Part shown: in pieces, positions 17,797-27,559 of the stretch
Position numbering within the stretch: the stretch's first letter is position 1
Layout of the letters: each line of letters starts with the position of its first letter
Made by a program: the position numbers and the translations under genes
The notes under the pieces: model-generated
The model's input: the letters and a program-made list of their open reading frames with translations, nothing else
Told to the model about the DNA's origin: nothing
The model's database searches: none
DNA from: Vibrio chagasii
GTDB lineage: Bacteria; Pseudomonadota; Gammaproteobacteria; Enterobacterales; Vibrionaceae
NCBI RefSeq assembly: GCF_002954585.1
Contig: NZ_MSCI01000003.1
Location: 209,967 to 273,966 of the forward strand
Direction of reading: 5' to 3'
Length of the DNA stretch: 64,000 nt

Positions 17797-18671
17797 TGAA
17801 AGGCATTGTATTAGCAGGTGGTTCAGGAACACGTTTATATCCACTGACACGTGGCGTGTCGAAACAATTATTGCCGATTTATGACAAGCCAATGGTATTT
17901 TACCCGATTTCTACATTAATGCTCGCTGGTATCAAAGATATTTTGATTATCACGACGCCAGAAGATAATGCAGGTTTTAAGCGTTTGCTAGGTGATGGCT
18001 CTGATTTTGGTATTAACCTTGAATATGCAATTCAACCAAGCCCTGATGGGTTGGCTCAAGCTTTCATTATTGGTGAAGAGTTTATTGGTGATGACAGTGT
18101 GTGTTTAGTTCTTGGTGATAACATATTTTATGGCCAGGCATTTAGCCAACAGTTACAAAACGCACGCGAGTTAACAGAGGCAGGAGTTGCGACGGTATTT
18201 GGTTATCAAGTTAAAGACCCTGAAAGGTTTGGTGTTGTTGAATTTGATCAAGATATGAAAGCGATATCAATCGAAGAAAAGCCGAGCGCACCCAAATCTA
18301 GCTATGCGGTGACAGGATTGTATTTCTACGATAACCGAGTGGTTGAAATGGCAAAACAAGTCAAACCATCTCATCGCGGAGAGTTAGAAATTACAACTCT
18401 CAATGATATGTACCTCAAGGATGGCACATTAAACGTAGAGTTATTAGGTCGTGGTTTTGCTTGGTTAGATACCGGTACTCATGAAAGCCTTCACGAAGCC
18501 TCTTCTTTTGTACAAACAATTGAGCATGTCCAAGGCCTTAAAGTTGCTTGTTTGGAAGAAATAGCATGGCGGAATGGTTGGCTTAATAATACTCAATTAC
18601 AAAAGATAGCAAGTAAGATGTTAAAAAATGAATACGGGCAATATTTATATCAATTAACTGAGCATAAGTAA
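17796..18671 (+). CDS. rmlA: Glucose-1-phosphate thymidylyltransferase
   Basis: RmlA makes dTDP-glucose from glucose-1-phosphate and dTTP, feeding RmlB. The 291-residue protein begins MKGIVLAGGSGTRLYPLT, the nucleotide-binding signature. VLGDNIFYG, EEKPSAPKSSYAVTGLYFYD and the WLDTGTHESL segment are all present. Its ATG overlaps the rmlB stop by one base, so the pair is translationally coupled. The order here is B-A-C, and the usual rmlD is missing. Confidence 0.96.
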   Translation: MKGIVLAGGSGTRLYPLTRGVSKQLLPIYDKPMVFYPISTLMLAGIKDILIITTPEDNAGFKRLLGDGSDFGINLEYAIQPSPDGLAQAFIIGEEFIGDDSVCLVLGDNIFYGQAFSQQLQNARELTEAGVATVFGYQVKDPERFGVVEFDQDMKAISIEEKPSAPKSSYAVTGLYFYDNRVVEMAKQVKPSHRGELEITTLNDMYLKDGTLNVELLGRGFAWLDTGTHESLHEASSFVQTIEHVQGLKVACLEEIAWRNGWLNNTQLQKIASKMLKNEYGQYLYQLTEHK

Positions 18672-18680
18672 GGAGCTATC

Positions 18681-19226
18681 ATGGAAGTAACGCATACGAG
18701 TCTCGCTGGATGCATCATAATAAAGCCTAAAGTGTTTGGTGATGATAGAGGCTTTTTTATGGAAACTTTTCAAAGTGAGAAGTATAAAAAAATAGGCATC
18801 GATTTAGATTTTGTTCAAGACAACAGATCTAGATCAACAAAAAATGTATTACGAGGATTACACTTCCAGAAAACTAAACCCCAAGGAAAGCTCGTAACTG
18901 TAACCAGTGGTGAAGTTTTAGATGTTGCGGTAGATTTGAGACCAGATTCTCCTACGTTTGGCCAATATGAAAGTGTGATATTAAATGAGGATAATAAACT
19001 TCAATTCTATGTACCGCCGGGTTTCGCCCATGGTTTTTGTGTCTTAAGTGATGTTGCTGACTTTCAATATAAATGCACAGACTTTTATGACCCTTCTGAT
19101 GAAGGTGGTATCATTTGGAATGATGAGACCTTGAATATTGATTGGAAAATAGAAAAACCGATTATCTCAAGTAAAGACTCATTACAAGAAACCTTCAAAA
19201 GCTTTTGTCTTACCCTCGATAAATAA
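18681..19226 (+). CDS. rmlC: dTDP-4-dehydrorhamnose 3,5-epimerase
   Basis: RmlC turns dTDP-4-keto-6-deoxyglucose into dTDP-4-keto-L-rhamnose. The 181-residue cupin keeps the epimerase residues: H61 in VLRGLHFQ, K70, Y130 and Y136, and D166 in SSKDSL pairing with the His. Thus it is a true 3,5-epimerase, not the FdtA-type isomerase. It lies 9 bp after rmlA with AGGAGC as ribosome site. Its product would normally go to RmlD, which is not encoded in this window. Confidence 0.93.
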   Translation: MEVTHTSLAGCIIIKPKVFGDDRGFFMETFQSEKYKKIGIDLDFVQDNRSRSTKNVLRGLHFQKTKPQGKLVTVTSGEVLDVAVDLRPDSPTFGQYESVILNEDNKLQFYVPPGFAHGFCVLSDVADFQYKCTDFYDPSDEGGIIWNDETLNIDWKIEKPIISSKDSLQETFKSFCLTLDK

Positions 19227-19260
19227 AGCTACTATACCTTCATTTCTATAGAGCCTCATC

Positions 19261-20658
19261 ATGCTGAAGAAAATTAATAACATCTTATTTGGCTTTGTAT
19301 CATCGATAGTCGGCAGTGTATTATTGTTAATATTAACAGTATATATTACACGGACCGTAACTGTTGAAGCATATGGAGAAGCTAAATATGCTTTAAACGT
19401 TGCTTCAATAGCATTAGTGTTATTTATGATGGGGCGAGAAAATATATTAGTACTGTCTTATCAAAGAGAAGGAAAAAAAATAATTTTAGAAGAAGTGTTT
19501 CTAACAATATCTTTTTTGTTTTTTCTTTCAATTTTAATTTCTTGTGTTTTTGTCAACCTAGAGGTGGACTATACATATTACCTCGGACTGCTAATGGTTC
19601 CTCTTTGGGGGGCATTTAATATTTCAAATGCTGCATTAAGAGCTGTAAATAAAGTTAATGAATCATTTTTTATATCAAATGTTATCCAGAGGATATTGAG
19701 ATTCACTATCGTAATTGGTTGTGTATTTCTTTATCCCAACGCTATTGGTATTCTCCTTGGCTATGTGGTTTCACAATTAGTTTTAGTTATTATCTCTCTT
19801 TATGTTATAAGATCGAATATTACATCGGAGAATAATGAAATTTCACCGAAAAGGTACTTTAATAAAGTTAGTGAATCTATCATATTTGGATTGACTGCTC
19901 TGACATCTGTTTTGATGATACACCTAGATTCCATAATGCTAGGGCAACTTAGTGATGTTAGGAATGTTGCACTTTATGATATAGCATACTCGTTGAGTAT
20001 ATTCACGTTCTATCCATTACTAGCTCTTATTAAATCAACTGAAACTAATGCATTAGAACTTTCAAAACCAGAGGTATTTGCAAAGTATAATAAGAACGTT
20101 AGTATTTCAGTTTTATTGTCTTCATTAGTATCTATATTTTTTATAGTATATGGCAAGCACATTCTTTTTATATTTGGTAATGAATATGTCGATATTTATT
20201 ATGCGATGTTAATACTCACTTGTGGTTTTACGATTATTACAGCATTTGGAGTTCCAACCGAATATTTATTGTGGAATAAAAAAAGAAAAACAGTTATATT
20301 AATATCATCAATAGCTATTGGATTGAATGCAATATTAAACATCGTATTAATTCCTATTGTTGGTGGTGAAGGGGCTGCAATAGCATCAATTAGTAGCTTG
20401 GTGTTTTTAAAGTTAAGTAGTAGCTACATAGTAAAATCAAAATTCAAAGTGGCATTGGGATTACCGTTATTGAAGGTTTTAACCTACCTTATCACCTTCC
20501 TAGCTTGCTATAAATTATCTGAAATAATATCACTCAAAGAGTTTGTCATATACAAGGATATCGTTTTTAAACTACCAATAATTAGTTGCATAATTATTGT
20601 AACTATCTTGTTTAATATGAAGCTCATTAGAGAATTAATCAATGAATATAAAAGATAA
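19261..20658 (+). CDS. wzx: O-unit flippase (Wzx, MOP superfamily)
   Basis: This 465-residue protein is hydrophobic throughout, with about 12-14 predicted membrane spans. It begins MLKKINNILFGFVSSIVGSVLLLI and contains the YGEAKYALNVASI and MIHLDSIMLGQL segments typical of polysaccharide transporters. It should flip undecaprenyl-linked repeat units to the periplasm. It is strongly AT-rich, unlike rmlBA, which fits an exchanged serotype-specific block. The next gene starts 17 bp before its stop. It is the first of two Wzx proteins in the window. Confidence 0.85.
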   Translation: MLKKINNILFGFVSSIVGSVLLLILTVYITRTVTVEAYGEAKYALNVASIALVLFMMGRENILVLSYQREGKKIILEEVFLTISFLFFLSILISCVFVNLEVDYTYYLGLLMVPLWGAFNISNAALRAVNKVNESFFISNVIQRILRFTIVIGCVFLYPNAIGILLGYVVSQLVLVIISLYVIRSNITSENNEISPKRYFNKVSESIIFGLTALTSVLMIHLDSIMLGQLSDVRNVALYDIAYSLSIFTFYPLLALIKSTETNALELSKPEVFAKYNKNVSISVLLSSLVSIFFIVYGKHILFIFGNEYVDIYYAMLILTCGFTIITAFGVPTEYLLWNKKRKTVILISSIAIGLNAILNIVLIPIVGGEGAAIASISSLVFLKLSSSYIVKSKFKVALGLPLLKVLTYLITFLACYKLSEIISLKEFVIYKDIVFKLPIISCIIIVTILFNMKLIRELINEYKR

Positions 20659-21940
20659 AACTGTATTTAGTTCTATCACGGACTCATTTTTTGTTTTAAT
20701 TGCAATTATGCTCTTGTCTTATAATCATTTCTCTGGATATGATATAAGTACATTTGTTATAGCTTTAGCGATAATATCAAATATTCAATTATTATATAGG
20801 TCCAAAAATTCACTACTTATAATTAACCTTTTCTTATTTACCTATTGGTTGGCACTCGTTCCTTTTTTTATTTATGGTATCCATTATCATATTTATGACA
20901 CTTACCAAACATCTGAGTTAACTACTCAGGTCGTCTTGATGCAGGTGATCTTTCAGCGTCTAATTACTACAGAGAAAACATGTAAACCAATCAATATAAA
21001 AAGCGTATATGAAAACAAGTCTGCTAATATATTTTTTGCGTCAATATTGGTGGCCTTTGCCTTTAATTTTTTAACTGTGATTTCTAGTAGAACAATATTA
21101 GCTGTCGGCTATGAAAATAGCTTTAATGAAGGTACGATATTACTAGAATATGTTGTTATCCCACTATTGGTTGCTTGCATTCATTGTCATTCGAAAAGCA
21201 AGCTGGAAGTATCTCTCTTATTTATTGCAATTGCCCTTTCTATGATATTGCCACTTTTATACGGGAAAAGGTTACCTTTCATATTGTGTGGGATGATATT
21301 TTATCTCTTTTTCCTCGAAAGTAAGCTATCGAAAAAAAAGTTGATAGGATTAGTTTTATTAGCTTTGATTGCTGTACAAATACTAGGTGTCGTAAGAGAT
21401 TCAGAATATACTCTCACAATAAACTATCTATTATTTGGCTTAAAAGAAAACGGTCAATACTCAAACAACCAAGGTGGAGTGACAGCGGCTTCGGTTGCTT
21501 ACTTAGGTCTAATAAAAGAAGGCGTGTTTGATTCAAGTTTTAGGTTTACAAGCTTTGTATCACAATTTTTAACCGCTTTTATTCCTTCCTCAATGGCACC
21601 AGATGAAACATTTATCAATATAGAAGCTATGAAGTATACTCCTATTCCTGGCAATGGTGGTTTTACTACCACTTATGCATATCTATTTTTAGGTCCGTTG
21701 GGTGTTATATTGTTTTCTTTTTTGTTTAGAAAAATGTTATCAATTAGGAAAAATTCAACATTAATAATGCTTATACCATTGATAACAATAACTCTTTTTC
21801 CTCGATGGATGGTTTATAGTATATTCCCATATATTAAAATTCTAATATGGGCCTCGATATTTTATATTTTACTGAAAACTGTTAAATGTTTTTTAGGACA
21901 AGTGAAAAATGAAGAAAGTGTTATTTGTAGGTTTCTATGA
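20642..21940 (+). CDS. wzy: Probable O-antigen polymerase (Wzy)
   Basis: This very hydrophobic protein of 432 residues has roughly 10-12 membrane spans and a larger periplasmic loop at about 255-330 (NNQGGVTAASVAYLG to NIEAMKYTPIPGNGGFTT). No conserved sequence motif identifies Wzy, so the call rests on topology, position after wzx and low GC. It would join repeat units at the periplasmic face, with chain length set by the Wzz at 29989. It overlaps both neighbours (17 and 32 bp), showing tight coupling. Confidence 0.7.
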   Translation: MNIKDKTVFSSITDSFFVLIAIMLLSYNHFSGYDISTFVIALAIISNIQLLYRSKNSLLIINLFLFTYWLALVPFFIYGIHYHIYDTYQTSELTTQVVLMQVIFQRLITTEKTCKPINIKSVYENKSANIFFASILVAFAFNFLTVISSRTILAVGYENSFNEGTILLEYVVIPLLVACIHCHSKSKLEVSLLFIAIALSMILPLLYGKRLPFILCGMIFYLFFLESKLSKKKLIGLVLLALIAVQILGVVRDSEYTLTINYLLFGLKENGQYSNNQGGVTAASVAYLGLIKEGVFDSSFRFTSFVSQFLTAFIPSSMAPDETFINIEAMKYTPIPGNGGFTTTYAYLFLGPLGVILFSFLFRKMLSIRKNSTLIMLIPLITITLFPRWMVYSIFPYIKILIWASIFYILLKTVKCFLGQVKNEESVICRFL

Positions 21941-23174
21941 TGACTATGCAAGGTTTTATTCCTCAGTATCAAACGAACTTAAAAACCTTATAGGTATAGA
22001 GTCAACATTTTGGTACTTTAATCTAAGTGGTTACTTGTATGGTAAAGTACATAAACAAAATTGTCATTTGATAAATGTTGAATCATGTATTAACAAGCAT
22101 GAACCGATTCTTACTGAAATAGACTACGATAGCTATTTAAAATATAATAGATCTTGCGAGATATTAACGCCGGCCTTAGAAGAGAAACTAATTATAAAAG
22201 CTAGTAACTATTACAGCTATATATCTAGTGTTTTTGAAAGCCAAAAATTTGATTTAGTTGTCATGCCCGGTGATTGCCGCATGCTCGAAAGAATAATAAT
22301 TGATTTGGCGAAAATAAATGATATAGAAACTGTTTATTTTGAGCAAGGGCCTTATGGAACAACGATTATAGATGAACAAGGAGTTAACTCATATTGTTCA
22401 TTTAGAAGTAATTTTCAGTTATCAAATGAATCTTGCAGCAAGAAATTCTCGAAACCTAATAAAAATAAAAAGTTCAGACGAAACCCAATATATAGAGGGC
22501 TCGACAAAATCATAGATAAGCTCTTTAGAACACATGAAGTATACCCATATGAAAATCGAGAGTATTCCTTAAATAAAGTGGTTTCAGTAAAAGAATATGA
22601 AGATATAAAAGAAATAAGTAAAGACTCTGAGTATATATTACTTATATTGCAAGTGCCTCATGATGCAAACTTTACCCATCACAATCCACATTTCTCGTCT
22701 CATTTTGAGATGCTTAGAACTATTCATTCTAACAAGCCTGTCAAAAGTAAAATTTTAGTTAGGGAGCATCCACTCTATAAAATGAGATATGAAAAAGAGT
22801 TGTATGACTTTATATCTTGCTCTGATGATGTATTCTTGGACAAGTCTGCTTCAGTCGAGGATACATTTAAAAAAGCGGAAATAGTTGTTGTTAACAACTC
22901 CACTAGTGGTTTGGATGCGCTATCACATTACAAAAAAGTAATTGTTCTTGGTGACTCTTATTATGATCAAGCTCCGTGCGTTTTTAAGGTGGAAAGCCTG
23001 AATAACTTAGATTGCTTTATCGAAAATGTGATTAACTCAAAGATTGAATATGACATGGTTGATAGGTATTTAAGCTCACTTGTGTACAATTACTTGTTAC
23101 CAGGTCATTACAGAGATGATACCTTAACAGTAAGTAAGTTAGTTGCAAAAAAATTGAAAATAGTACTCGGTTAA
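21909..23174 (+). CDS. Capsule polysaccharide synthesis-type (KpsC/KpsS-like) glycosyltransferase
   Basis: This 421-residue GT-B-like protein has the pattern of the Capsule_synth family. FEQGPYGTTIIDEQGVN near 137-153 resembles the donor-side motif. LVREHPLYKM near 288-297 holds the HP pair, and VVNNSTSGLDALSHYKKVIVLGDSYYDQ near 325-352 is the usual C-terminal signature. KpsC and KpsS transfer beta-Kdo in group 2 capsules; no Kdo-specific neighbour is visible here, so donor identity is open. It starts 32 bp inside wzy. AT-rich like the rest of the block. Confidence 0.6.
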   Translation: MKKVLFVGFYDDYARFYSSVSNELKNLIGIESTFWYFNLSGYLYGKVHKQNCHLINVESCINKHEPILTEIDYDSYLKYNRSCEILTPALEEKLIIKASNYYSYISSVFESQKFDLVVMPGDCRMLERIIIDLAKINDIETVYFEQGPYGTTIIDEQGVNSYCSFRSNFQLSNESCSKKFSKPNKNKKFRRNPIYRGLDKIIDKLFRTHEVYPYENREYSLNKVVSVKEYEDIKEISKDSEYILLILQVPHDANFTHHNPHFSSHFEMLRTIHSNKPVKSKILVREHPLYKMRYEKELYDFISCSDDVFLDKSASVEDTFKKAEIVVVNNSTSGLDALSHYKKVIVLGDSYYDQAPCVFKVESLNNLDCFIENVINSKIEYDMVDRYLSSLVYNYLLPGHYRDDTLTVSKLVAKKLKIVLG

Positions 23175-23178
23175 TATC

Positions 23179-24162
23179 ATGAATTTAAAAGATAAAAAAA
23201 TTGCTATATTAGGGCCTGATTTTTTTGGTTACCCTGATGCGATAATTAAATCAATTGTTAAGCAAGGAGGGGATGCAATATTTATTGATGAACGCCCTGC
23301 GAATGATTTTTTAACAAAAGCACTCTTGAGGCTACGATACGATTTTTTAATAAAAAATAAAATTAAGAAGTACTATAGTAAAGTACTCGATAAGTTAGAT
23401 GAGTATAATCCTGACGTGATCTTGTTGATTAGTCCTGAGACTATTCAAGAGGAATATTTAAAAGAAATAAGATCAAAATTAGACTCAAAAATCGTAATCT
23501 ATATGTGGGATTCGATAGCGAACAAACGTGATTCTATTCAGTTGTTTGATTATGCAGATAGTATAATAACCTTTGATCTTGAAGATTCTCAAAGGTATGA
23601 CAATGTTGAATTTCTTCCTTTATTCTATGAGTCAAGCTATTCTCTAGAAAGGAAAGAGACCAAATACGATATATCCTTTATAGGTACGGTTCACTCCGAT
23701 AGATATAAAATCATTTCGGAACTTTGTAAAGGAAATGTTAGATTTTACAAGTTCATGTATATGCCTAGTCGTGTCCTATACTATTTTAGACGATTTACAT
23801 CGCGCTCAATGTTCAGCATGAAGAAATCTGAGTTAAGCTTTGCTAAGATCTCAAGTACGGATATTGCTGAGGTTTTCTCTTGTACGCAGGCTATTCTTGA
23901 TATAAATCATCCTGGCCAAAAAGGGTTAACGTCTAGGACATTTGAGTCACTTGGAGCCGGTTGTAAACTAATTACAACCAATAGTGAAATTGCAAAGTAT
24001 GATTTCTATACTCCCGATAATATATACATATTGGATAGAAAGAACCCTAAGGTAGATTTGAGCTTTTTTGAGACACCATTTAACAATGAGTTCAATGAGA
24101 AAATCAAATCAAACCACCTAGATCATTGGATATATAATGTCATTAATGGTTATACTAAATAA
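23179..24162 (+). CDS. CgeB-like glycosyltransferase
   Basis: This 327-residue protein is likely GT-B. DISFIGTVHSDRYKII near 165-180 and ILDINHPGQKGLTSRTFESLGAGCKLITTN near 246-275 match the C-terminal Glyco_trans_1_2/CgeB region, where Arg-Thr-Phe-Glu contacts the donor. The N-terminal half is only weakly conserved. It begins 5 bp after the preceding gene and 3 bp separate it from the aminotransferase. Donor and linkage cannot be assigned. Confidence 0.6.
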   Translation: MNLKDKKIAILGPDFFGYPDAIIKSIVKQGGDAIFIDERPANDFLTKALLRLRYDFLIKNKIKKYYSKVLDKLDEYNPDVILLISPETIQEEYLKEIRSKLDSKIVIYMWDSIANKRDSIQLFDYADSIITFDLEDSQRYDNVEFLPLFYESSYSLERKETKYDISFIGTVHSDRYKIISELCKGNVRFYKFMYMPSRVLYYFRRFTSRSMFSMKKSELSFAKISSTDIAEVFSCTQAILDINHPGQKGLTSRTFESLGAGCKLITTNSEIAKYDFYTPDNIYILDRKNPKVDLSFFETPFNNEFNEKIKSNHLDHWIYNVINGYTK

Positions 24163-24164
24163 TA

Positions 24165-25325
24165 ATGGTGAAAAACGTGACTAGAAAAATTAATTTATTC
24201 CAGCCTTGCTTAGGAAAGGAAGAAGCAGCTGAAGTGACAAAGGTATTCGAAAGTAACTGGATTGGAAAGGGCCCAAAAACCTCACAGTTTGAAGAAAACT
24301 TTGCCCTTCACTTAGATTCAACAAAAGAACATGTCCTTAGTACTACAAGTTGTACGGAGGCCATATTCTTGACTTCAAAGATATTTGATTTTGGCCAAAA
24401 CGACGAAATTATCGTACCAACTAATTCATTTCCATCTGTGGCTAGCAGCATATTAGAATCAGGTGCAAAAATTGTATTTTGTGATATAGACTCTCGTAGT
24501 TTGAATGTCGAGTTGAAACACTTTGAGCATTTAGTGACTGAGAATACAAAAGCTATCTTTATTACACACTATGGCGGCTACCCAACAGATATGGACGATA
24601 TTATGTCGTTTTGTAGTACTCATAATATTAAAGTGATCGAAGATTCTGCATGTGCCATTTCCAGTCGTTACAAGGGCAAACGTTGTGGTACGTTTGGTGA
24701 TATGGCATTTTGGTCTTTTGACGCAATGAAGACACTAACTACTGGCGATGGTGCAATGATCTATTTTAAAGATGAAAATGATCGCACTTCTGCATCTGAG
24801 TGGTTGTATTTAGGTTTACCTGCAAAGGAAAAAAGTGGCTTAGATAAGTCAGCTGATGATAATTCAGCAGGCTGGTGGGAGTTTGATATCACTAAGCCAG
24901 GTCGTCGTGCTGTAATGAACGACATTACTGCTGCTATTGGGTTGGTGCAACTCGATAAAGTACCGAGCTTTATCTCCCGTAGAGCTGAGATTGATTCTTT
25001 ATATCGAGAAAAACTCTCCACCATTAATGACTTGCTTTTGCCTCCAAAGCCAGATTTCGATTATGAATCATCATTTTACTTTTTTTGGGTTCAAACAGAA
25101 AAACGAGATGAACTTGCCAAATTCCTTTTGGCTAATGGTGTTTACTGTACCTTTAGGTACTGGCCATTACATAAAGTTGATTTATTCAGCTACGATAATA
25201 TGCCTGAGTTTAGTGGCTCGGAGAAAGCGACAGCGACAACTTTGAACTTACCTATCCATCAGTCCATGTCTAATGAAGATGTTGAATATATTTGTGATCT
25301 CATTCATGATTTTATGAGCAGATAA
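24165..25325 (+). CDS. DegT/DnrJ/EryC1-family PLP aminotransferase
   Basis: This sugar aminotransferase of 386 residues binds PLP through the Lys of SFDAMKTLTTGDGAM near 190-200. TTSCTEAIFLTS near 51-62 and VIEDSACAISSRYKGKRCGTFGD near 155-177 complete the family signature. Such enzymes convert 4-keto (or 3-keto) nucleotide sugars to amino sugars. With RmlB in the same operon, a dTDP-4-amino-4,6-dideoxyhexose is the simplest product, but a 3-amino sugar is possible. It is the last gene before a strong terminator at 25341. Confidence 0.8.
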   Translation: MVKNVTRKINLFQPCLGKEEAAEVTKVFESNWIGKGPKTSQFEENFALHLDSTKEHVLSTTSCTEAIFLTSKIFDFGQNDEIIVPTNSFPSVASSILESGAKIVFCDIDSRSLNVELKHFEHLVTENTKAIFITHYGGYPTDMDDIMSFCSTHNIKVIEDSACAISSRYKGKRCGTFGDMAFWSFDAMKTLTTGDGAMIYFKDENDRTSASEWLYLGLPAKEKSGLDKSADDNSAGWWEFDITKPGRRAVMNDITAAIGLVQLDKVPSFISRRAEIDSLYREKLSTINDLLLPPKPDFDYESSFYFFWVQTEKRDELAKFLLANGVYCTFRYWPLHKVDLFSYDNMPEFSGSEKATATTLNLPIHQSMSNEDVEYICDLIHDFMSR

Positions 25326-25340
25326 TTAGTTCCTGAATTA

Positions 25341-25371
25341 GTGAGGTAATTAGTATATTACCTCACTTTTT
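25341..25371 (+). terminator. Intrinsic terminator after the first cluster's aminotransferase gene
   Basis: A perfect 10-bp stem (GTGAGGTAAT with ATTACCTCAC, six-base loop) is followed by TTTTT, 16 bases past the stop. It should end the ops-led operon unless RfaH-modified polymerase reads through to the acyltransferase genes. Confidence 0.8.
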
Positions 25372-25429
25372 AAAATCACTGTATCTCATATTTACGCCTA
25401 TTTTTGATAACCAAGGTTTAACTTTTCTT

Positions 25430-25981
25430 ATGTTGTATAAAGTAATATGGATTGCAAGAGCAATTATGTATCGATTGTTCTTTAAAAAAGTTGGCTTCCC
25501 GTCATATATAGGTAAGCCAACTTTTCTGTACAAACCGAGTAAAATATCGATAGATAAGTGGGTTCGAATTTTTCCAGGGGCTAGATTTGAGGTTCACGGA
25601 GATGATTCATATATAAATATTGAAAAGAATGTTGGCATAGGACAAAATGCTCATATTATCTCTGGTGGTAAACTCAGTATTTCAGAAGGCACAGTCATAG
25701 CCCCTCATGTATTTATTAATAATTTTGATAATGACTACCAATCTATTGGCGAGAACGTATTGTCTCAAAAGTCTATTTATAAAGAGACAATCATTGGGAA
25801 AAACTGTTTTATAGGTTTCGGTGCTGTTATACAGTCTGGAACAGTTTTAGGCGAGCAGTGTATTGTTGGAGCTAACTCGTTTGTTAGCGGAGTTTACCCA
25901 GACTATTGTGTTATTGCAGGTAATCCAGCAAAAGTTTTGAAGGTATATGATAAAGAAAAAATGAAGTGGGTTAAAGTGTAA
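25430..25981 (+). CDS. Left-handed beta-helix acyltransferase
   Basis: This 183-residue hexapeptide-repeat protein is of the maltose/galactoside O-acetyltransferase type. Imperfect hexapeptides run from about residue 65 (IEKNVGIGQNAHIISG) to about 165 (IIGKNCFIGFGAVIQSGTVLGEQCIVGANS), ending VIAGNPAKVLKVY. It would transfer an acetyl group from acetyl-CoA to a sugar hydroxyl or amine. N-acetylation of the aminotransferase product is one possibility. It is separated from that gene by the terminator at 25341. Confidence 0.75.
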   Translation: MLYKVIWIARAIMYRLFFKKVGFPSYIGKPTFLYKPSKISIDKWVRIFPGARFEVHGDDSYINIEKNVGIGQNAHIISGGKLSISEGTVIAPHVFINNFDNDYQSIGENVLSQKSIYKETIIGKNCFIGFGAVIQSGTVLGEQCIVGANSFVSGVYPDYCVIAGNPAKVLKVYDKEKMKWVKV

Positions 25982-26364
25982 GTTAGTATTTTTATTTTCT
26001 TCAATAAACACGTAGAGCTTCGTTGAAAACTCTCGTGTCTGCATTTATCACACAAAGGCCTATCATTATACAGTTTGATTTGGTAGTTGCTTCACTCGCC
26101 CAAACGAAATTGCTTTGTTTTAGTTGTGCACCCACTTTCCTCCAATTTCTTGGTAATTTACCTGAACGCACTGTAACTATCATAAACTTTTTCCTAAAAG
26201 CGACTGCTAATCTGGTTAAGCTCTAAAATTACTTGGCAATATAAAATTCTGTCATGATCAAGTTATTGATAACTTTTATGCCTATATTTTTAACTCAACA
26301 TGCTCAAATGAGCTAGCTCTGGATACAAATCGAATATCCTAGCAAAAATACCAAAAGTGAAAGT
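25982..26364. other. Intergenic stretch with no supported gene
   Basis: Open frames of 60-67 codons exist on both strands (26001-26183 minus, 26023-26226 plus), but they mirror each other, lack convincing ribosome sites and look like no family I know. The stretch could be a decayed gene or mobile-element scar. Confidence 0.5.
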
Positions 26365-27489
26365 ATGAGAAACAATCAGCAAGTTAATAGTATACAAATG
26401 CTTCGGGGGATATGTGCGCTGCTTGTTGTATGGGCGCATAGTTATAGCTGGGTTGACGATGTTTATCCTAATATGGGTAAGAACCTTTTTTCTTTTGCGT
26501 TTGTAGGCGTTGATATATTTTTTATCATATCTGGTTTTATTATTACTTATGTGACAGATAATAGAAAAGAACAGGTAGCAACTCTATTTTTGATAAAAAG
26601 ATTTTTCCGTGTAGTGCCATTAGCTTGGATGGCTATGTTATTTTATGGCCTTGCTTCCGGTTACTCCATATCAGATCTTTTTAATAATATTGATTTCATA
26701 AAAAGCTTGCTGTTTATTCCTATTGACTCATCAGCTCAAGCTCCTGCATATGGATATGGTTTCCTAATCGTTACTTGGACTTTGATATATGAAATTACAT
26801 TTTATCTAATATTTTCAATATCAATGCTTATAAATGGTAAATATAGAAGTGCTATTTGCTCTGTTGCTATAGTGAGTCTAGTAATATTATTACAGTATTT
26901 TTCTTCTGATCTTGTTTCTTTAAATACTCATGAAAAACTAAGTCTACCTGAACTATCAATACTGACATCTATTTACGGTGTACTTGCTAATCCGATGATG
27001 CTTTATTTTATTGTTGGTATGATCTTGGCTGAGGTTTATATGGTTTTACCGAGTAAAAACAACCATGTTGTCGGTGCTATATGCTTATTTTTAATATTGT
27101 TATGCTTGTCCTATTTAACTATGATTTCTATGCCATATAATAGGTTGATAATAGTAGGGCCTTGGTGTGCTGTAATTGTTATGTCAATGCTGATTTGGGA
27201 GAAATTTGGAGGTTTAAAAGTACCTAAAATGCTCATAATTTTAGGTTCGCTTACTTATTCATTATATTTGTTCCACATGCCTATTAAAATGCTTTTTTAT
27301 TCAAGAAGACTTCCTGGATTCGAGTTTTTTTACGCTGGGTTTAGTGGCTTCTCAAAGCTATTTTTCTTTACATTTCTTTCTATATTGATTTCTAGTTGTG
27401 TGTTCTTTACTTTTGAAAAGTTTTTTATAAAGTTAGGTCGATACTTTTCAAATAAATTGATTTATCATGAGGAAAGTAAGAAAGCATGA
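26365..27489 (+). CDS. Acyltransferase family 3 membrane protein
   Basis: This integral membrane O-acyltransferase has 374 residues and about ten spans. The family residues are visible: R14 in IQMLRGICALLVVWAH and H25, then FFIISGFIITYV near 52-63 and RFFRVVPLAWMAM. Such proteins acetylate O-antigen or other surface sugars at the membrane. It is AT-rich and stands alone at the end of the first cluster, about 380 bp past its neighbour, so it may be an O-antigen modification gene acquired separately. Confidence 0.85.
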   Translation: MRNNQQVNSIQMLRGICALLVVWAHSYSWVDDVYPNMGKNLFSFAFVGVDIFFIISGFIITYVTDNRKEQVATLFLIKRFFRVVPLAWMAMLFYGLASGYSISDLFNNIDFIKSLLFIPIDSSAQAPAYGYGFLIVTWTLIYEITFYLIFSISMLINGKYRSAICSVAIVSLVILLQYFSSDLVSLNTHEKLSLPELSILTSIYGVLANPMMLYFIVGMILAEVYMVLPSKNNHVVGAICLFLILLCLSYLTMISMPYNRLIIVGPWCAVIVMSMLIWEKFGGLKVPKMLIILGSLTYSLYLFHMPIKMLFYSRRLPGFEFFYAGFSGFSKLFFFTFLSILISSCVFFTFEKFFIKLGRYFSNKLIYHEESKKA

Positions 27490-27559
27490 ATAATCTGATA
27501 GATAATATGTGAAGACCTAATGGTTAGTCATCATTAAAAGTATCGTTCGTCCTTTTAAG

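Noticed and set aside
19472..19480. A8 run in wzx as a phase-variable tract
   Set aside because: Runs of eight As are common in such AT-rich genes, with others near 5587 and 21333; unlike G10 they are not notable.
26001..26226. Two opposing 60-67-codon frames as genes
   Set aside because: They mirror each other, lack ribosome sites and resemble no family.
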